A stretch of 64,000 bases of DNA. Source: Lingula anatina. Its lineage: Eukaryota > Brachiopoda > Lingulata > Lingulida > Lingulidae. The stretch covers positions 118,108 through 182,107 of the forward strand of contig NW_019775661.1 in assembly GCF_001039355.2 (NCBI RefSeq), read 5' to 3'. Positions 58,687 through 64,000 of this stretch are shown here, in pieces. Position 1 is the first letter of the stretch. Every line of letters begins with the position of its first letter. The notes under the pieces are model-generated. The model ran no database searches. It was not told the DNA's origin and saw only the letters and a program-made list of their open reading frames with translations. The translations under genes and the position numbers were made by a program.

Positions 58687-61600
58687 TTAATTGAATTACA
58701 CCTCGTCGAGAATGGGATTAAAGCGACAGCTTATATATGGCCAAGAAGCGAGTAAATGGAGTGTAATGGAACCAGCAGCCATTAAAATAACTGCAGTCTT
58801 TACAAATCGAATCAGAAACCCACGGGGGCCTCATTCAATATGCACAATTCCCTGTAATCAGCCTGAAGAGACACTTATTAATACTTTTTAATACTAAGCA
58901 TTAACAAATAAACATTAAACGCAGTAATTATTGGAGCTAGAGCTACAGGAATAATTAATCATAGCGCGTCGTTGGAGTCTCAGATTACTTGTCATTATAT
59001 TATACCCGAAAGAGGCGTTTGACCAGATAAAAGCTTTGCTGCCCCTAAGTGATGTAAGATCAAAAGGTTACCTCATACACACTGTAACAGACAGCCAACT
59101 GTGTATACTGACCATTACAGTGGATTGAACTGGTCGCCATACATGCACGTTTCCAACTACCAAATACAAAATTATGCGAAAACAGCTCATGAATAGACAA
59201 TTTTAATAACGTTTCGACAATATTTTTACGAATATCTGAGTAAATGGAATCATTATTTTTTACTTATAGGACATACAAAGCTAATGTGCAAAATGTTATT
59301 ATGGATTTGATCATGGTTACTAACTTAAGTCGCTTTTTAAATGCAATGAAAACACGTTGTAATTAGTACTCAAGAGATGAATTTGAACAAAAATCCCTTT
59401 GAAAAAAGAAGGGAAAAATTAATAATGAAGTGCTGTATAGTAATCTTCTTAATAGTTGCAGATCTCAAACCTGTGTTATTTCAAATTTTTTCGACGTTAT
59501 TCAAACTTCACGCTTTCTGGAAAACCGATCGAAAAATACGTTTAGATGAAAAAAGTGAAAATGTGAAGAATAAAATGTATCCCAAAATAAAAATGGGCAA
59601 TCCATCAGAGCCTTGATCTAAGAAGGATATCTTCATACTTTACTGCTGTAGATTACATGTTAGCCCTTACATGTCTAATATTTTTTCACAAAGGATTGAA
59701 AAAGGAAAATCAGATTCTTAAATAATTACTGAAAGATAGAAATGAATTCACACTGGAGGCTTTCATAAGCCGTGAAGATGAAAATGAGAGAGAGAGAGAG
59801 ATGCATTCATTTATTACATGATATACCGTTCCTAGTTTGATGGCGTCCCCTGGGAAAATTCAGGCCATGTAATAAATGTCTTATTTACCAGGAAACGTTC
59901 TTTTCAGGTTGACAAATTGCTACATGTATTGCTTCTGTTGCCATGGCGCCATGGAGATAATGAAACAACTAATATTTTAGATAAAACATACGAGGGTTTT
60001 ACGTCTAATTTTACAAGGAAATATTACCGTCTGAACCAACTTAATTCACAATAATGGCAATTGAGTAGATGACACAGCATACCAGCTTTAAGAAGCTCCC
60101 TAAAATGAAAGACTTTCAGGAACGCCTAGAAGAATTTTTTTTTCTGTTTTAATGCATTCTTTTTTTAAATGTCGTTTTGAGCGTTTATATGAAAGATAAA
60201 TGCCCTTGATATTGCTCATGGGCGTTTCATCATATCTGTCATTTTTCCGGAGCAACATTTTTCCTTACATTTTTAAAGTAACGCAAGTTACTTCTGCGTC
60301 TAGAAGCTTTCTGCATAAAGTGGTTAAAAACGTTGAGCCATCAAATCTTATTTTATCCTACGTCACCTCACCTTACCTCTCAAAAAAAAAGTTTATCGCG
60401 GACGAAAGCATAATATGGATAAATTCTTTTAAAAGTTTCTTTCCAAATACTTCTACTTTGTGCAGGTCACCGCATTCCAATCTCTCTGGAACAAAACTGA
60501 GTAAATCATGACGTCAAAATCTGTGACCCGATAAACAAAAGTGTAGCAACTGATATGATATTTTAACGGCTATCAACCCATACACTATCCATCTGTTTAA
60601 CATAGGATGCATCTAAATCCACTACCGCTGAATGTCTAGCTGCCACATCAAATAAGATCACTTATGGTTACCTGAATACACTTTCAGTCTGGCGCATATA
60701 TTAATATTATTTCATTTAGCCTCCCCTCCAACTTTCTCTACTTTGTTTAGTTTTCTTAATTTATTGATAACCTCTCTACTGGATATTTCAGTATTTTCTT
60801 TTTTCTTTTCTTTTCTTTCCATTTCTTCTTGACTTGTACGTTGATGCCTTGCGTGCTTACAGTGTGTCACTGTCATCACAACAAGGCACAAAGGATATAT
60901 ATCATGGGGCTTAATCATATGTTGCCAAAAGTGCGAAAAGGTACACCTTGAGGCGTGTGGGTCAAGAGCACTGCTTTTTTTTTTAAATACAATAATTAAA
61001 CGTTAAAATATATGATGAATTTTAACATATTAAGATTTTTGCTTTTTGATCATTGTTTGGTGCAAAAATTGACTGTAGGCACATATATCTTTTATGTCTG
61101 TGAAGCTGTTGATCGCAGTGTCGTAATAGCATGATAGGCAATACATCCATGTGTGAGATGCATATGGTGGGGTTTTAATGGAAAATATAAGCCACTACTT
61201 CCAATTTTGTGCGGTGCAAAATTCAGTCGTACTTCAACTAGACAACCTACAGTGTTAAAGTAGAGATATTTTTACTATATTTTAATTCAATTCTCTTGAA
61301 GTTTAATTTTTAATTTTTTTATTAAGTATAGCAAGCCCCCTCTTTCGCTCCATTTTGTCCCTTATTGCCTCAGCAGCTAGACAAGTTGGACATCATAGTG
61401 TTGCACATGAGATCAGTAGAGGAGTATATGTCACTCGCTGGAGGTGTCCCCCATCTGACGCCAGCCTGCCATCAACGTCAACTCACCTGTTTAACACGAG
61501 AACAACTTACTTCGAGACGTTTTTGACAACTATAAAATTAACTTGTTACATTTACGACCTTATTCTCGCGGCAAAGGTATTTAGTTATGGTCTCATGCGG

Positions 61601-62866
61601 TCGCATGGTGGATGCATCGCCATTTTCCTTACAGCTACATATGTTAAAATATGTAGCATTAGTGAGTCGTGATAATCACAAAAAGAAACATATCTCTATT
61701 TATTTTTCTTGTTTCAATCTTAGCAATTTGGGCAGCAAAGTTGATAAATGTATTATCTAAAAAGGCAGTAAAACCAGCCATTAGGTCGTTTATCTGCTTC
61801 CTAACATTTTATGGGATTGTCATCAAATCCGATAATGTTTCAAAATACACCAGGTGGTATAATTTTGCTTGACTAAATTAATAACAATCTTGTTAGCGCT
61901 TTTAATATCAAAGCTGCAAAACAAGTGTCATCTTCTCGTGTCGCATAGCTGGCGGACCTGCCGCGTTGAGGGGAGTACACGCTTTGTGAAAATGATGGCA
62001 GATGCGCATCGGGAGAAAAGTTATTATAATATATGATTGTCAATAAAGGTGGTTTTGACTCCGGTAATAAATTACGAAGTTAATCGAAAGCTAAATTGTC
62101 GAGTCGACAAAACAGGGGTGAATTTAATGAGCCATAATAACCGTTGAATGACTAGACATATTATTTATCTAAAAAAACTAATGCCTGGAGCCTCGGGCAA
62201 TTTAGTTAAATTACAAATACATAAAGAAACACTGCGCACTGAATCTATTCTAATTACCACCTTAAAACGGATTTCCATCTCCAACTGACAGTACTGCGGG
62301 TGCAAAAAAAAATATCGCTCCAAGTGAAATCTGTTTTCTGACAATTTTCACTTTTTGGCATCTTGTTTCTCTCCTAATGTCCGACCTAGGATAAACCCGC
62401 GATTTGGAGACCGGCTATTAGTGTCATTCAACTGTCTTACGTCGCGGTAATATAACGAACATCATGTCTCTACGGACAGACGTAATTGAAAATATTTTGG
62501 CCTTCAGCAGGTTAGGGAGACGACACATGCTCCTATCTACGGTTCACTCTGTTGTCACAAGCCGAATATGTTCTTGTCATAACATCAGTAATAAGCTAAG
62601 TACACGGTTTGGGCAGGGCTTGTCTATCTATTGAAATGTAGCCGCTGGCAGCGTTATTAAAAAATCATAAATGTGGCAAAACACCCCTTTAAATGGTTTA
62701 AAGACTGCCAACTCCAAATTCTTCGCAAGGTTTTATGTAACAGTAACTCTGAGTTTGCATTGAAATTCGGTTTCTATAGTGGCGACAGCTCTAATGCTCT
62801 GACTACCTTGCCTCACACCAAACCATGTCACAGTCAGTGCCTGGCGACCAAGGATTGGCAGCAGAA

Positions 62867-62900
<34 letters not shown>

Positions 62901-64000
62901 AAGAAAGAAAAACGTTGACCAAAATATTGTTCGAGCACCCCTCTTCCAGAGTCAATATGGAATCTCTCCACTTCCTCCACGTCGACCACAGCTGTGTATA
63001 ACCCCTCCCCACTCCTCCAGTCCTCTTCACTCTAAAACTTGCAATACTGACATAAAGGCTATAGCAAACCTACCTTTAACTGTCTGATAATTATAGTGTA
63101 GGTATAGGTGTGGAAGTTAGAGGAGTGAGGAATGCTGTGATTATGTTGAAAAACATAGTTGTTAAGACGCTCAATACCCACATCCTTTTTTCTTATTAAT
63201 TTAAAAATTGAAAGATTGATAGAGTTAAGTAATAAATTGAAAGTTTCACATTGTTTCAATCTATAATTTTTTTTAATCAACTTCAGGCAATTTTTTAGTT
63301 TTAGAATGAATAAAGCACAAGCACCATCGCGGTACCTTCTTTCTGGGTACATGCTAAGGATTAATGTAAAAGAAAATTTTAATAAAATGTGGGAATGAAA
63401 AAGACTTTTACTCCCTAAAAAATGTGGGAGCCATTTTTGCTACATTCAGTCTATAGCCAGTGTTTACACGTCCATTTTCACTGTTTCTGCAAACAACGAG
63501 CTCCGTGTTTTCATAGCCTGAGCCGTGTCTTGATCAGGAGCGATAGAAACGCAATCAGCTGTAACCTATCAGGGGTTGCCCAATCTCAAACTACTTCTGA
63601 TAAGACGACCGACCAATTTTCGTGTTAACTCTGATGACGATTCTCATTTCTAAATCATTCACTATGTCTCAGTTTTGATGAAGATTTGATGAAGGCATCC
63701 AATCCCACGTTTCTTCGTCCGCCACTCCATTAAAGCTCATCATTGTGTCAATTGCTTAATGGTAATTCCAATTTCTCTGTACTGACAGCTTTGATTTTTG
63801 TTTACATAGATCTATAGCTTATAATGGGAAAATAACCTGTGCACTTAAAACTAGATACAGGATTAATGTACTCAAAATAGTTATTTTGTTTATAGACAAA
63901 TTGGAATATGGCCGATGGTAATTAGGACTATCATTCCTTTTCGTCTTAGTGATGAAATACGATGTCCAGAAAATACTCCCTGTCAAATTTAGAAGCGTTG
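58594..64000. other. right-hand region, no gene recognised
   Basis: About 5.4 kb of AT-rich DNA. It contains a short GA repeat near 59,787-59,801 and a poly-A tract at 62.87 kb. None of the short open frames matches a family I know. Confidence 0.55.
62868..62898. repeat. poly-A tract (31 bp) followed by GAAA repeats
   Basis: Uninterrupted A run followed by AAAG-type repeats. Could be the tail of an old plus-strand retro-insert; no body was recognised upstream. Confidence 0.95.

Noticed and set aside
63059-63352. 97-codon minus-strand frame, considered as a retrotransposon C-terminus
   Set aside because: Only loosely resembles such tails (HNHSIPHSSNFH); no clear motif.
36487-64000. Search for Tlx, NK1 or other NK-cluster homeoboxes
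   Set aside because: No WFQNRR-type helix 3 seen in any frame provided or in splice-logic reading of this part.
1-64000. CRISPR arrays, operons or bacterial-type systems
   Set aside because: No spaced direct repeats of that kind; gene structure is plainly animal.

Overview
The window looks like AT-rich nuclear DNA from a non-vertebrate bilaterian animal. The support is spliced genes with GT/AG introns of up to 7.5 kb, animal homeobox genes, many microsatellites, and animal-type transposon debris (CR1-like, mariner-like, hAT-like). High polymorphism and an NNMT/PNMT-family gene would suit a marine invertebrate such as a hemichordate, other ambulacrarian or lophotrochozoan. That placement is inference; nothing in the sequence fixes the species.

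The first 36 kb carry three NK-class homeobox genes in the order NK4 (tinman/Nkx2-5), NK3 (bagpipe/Nkx3) and Lbx (ladybird). This is the core of the ancestral NK cluster, which patterns mesoderm and muscle. NK4 (first exon only, minus strand) runs off the left edge. NK3 is complete in three exons (minus, 322 aa), with the homeobox split between homeodomain residues 44 and 45. Lbx is complete in two exons (plus, 289 aa). NK3 and Lbx are head to head across about 11.6 kb. All three genes have a phase-1 intron between the eh1/TN repressor-motif exon and the homeobox exon. The long non-coding stretches hold simple repeats and a few compositionally rich islands that may be enhancers.

From 36 to 64 kb there is no further homeobox gene. 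A CR1-like retrotransposon tail lies at about 44.6-45.3 kb. A three-exon NNMT/PNMT-family methyltransferase gene (minus, 262 aa) spans 47.4-51.2 kb. Its first exon lies inside a roughly 4.4-4.9 kb direct duplication (49.3-54.16 kb and 54.16-58.59 kb). The two copies meet at a single N inside a poly-C tract, and a 101-N gap lies just left of copy A. This looks more like two unmerged haplotypes than a genuine tandem duplication. Comparing the copies exposes filled and empty insertion sites: a 614-bp element with perfect 77-bp terminal inverted repeats, a 167-bp hAT-like MITE, and a 30-bp palindromic mini-insertion.

Only the four protein-coding genes have strong support. Exon limits were chosen from splice consensus, phase agreement and protein-family structure. 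No transcript evidence was available.
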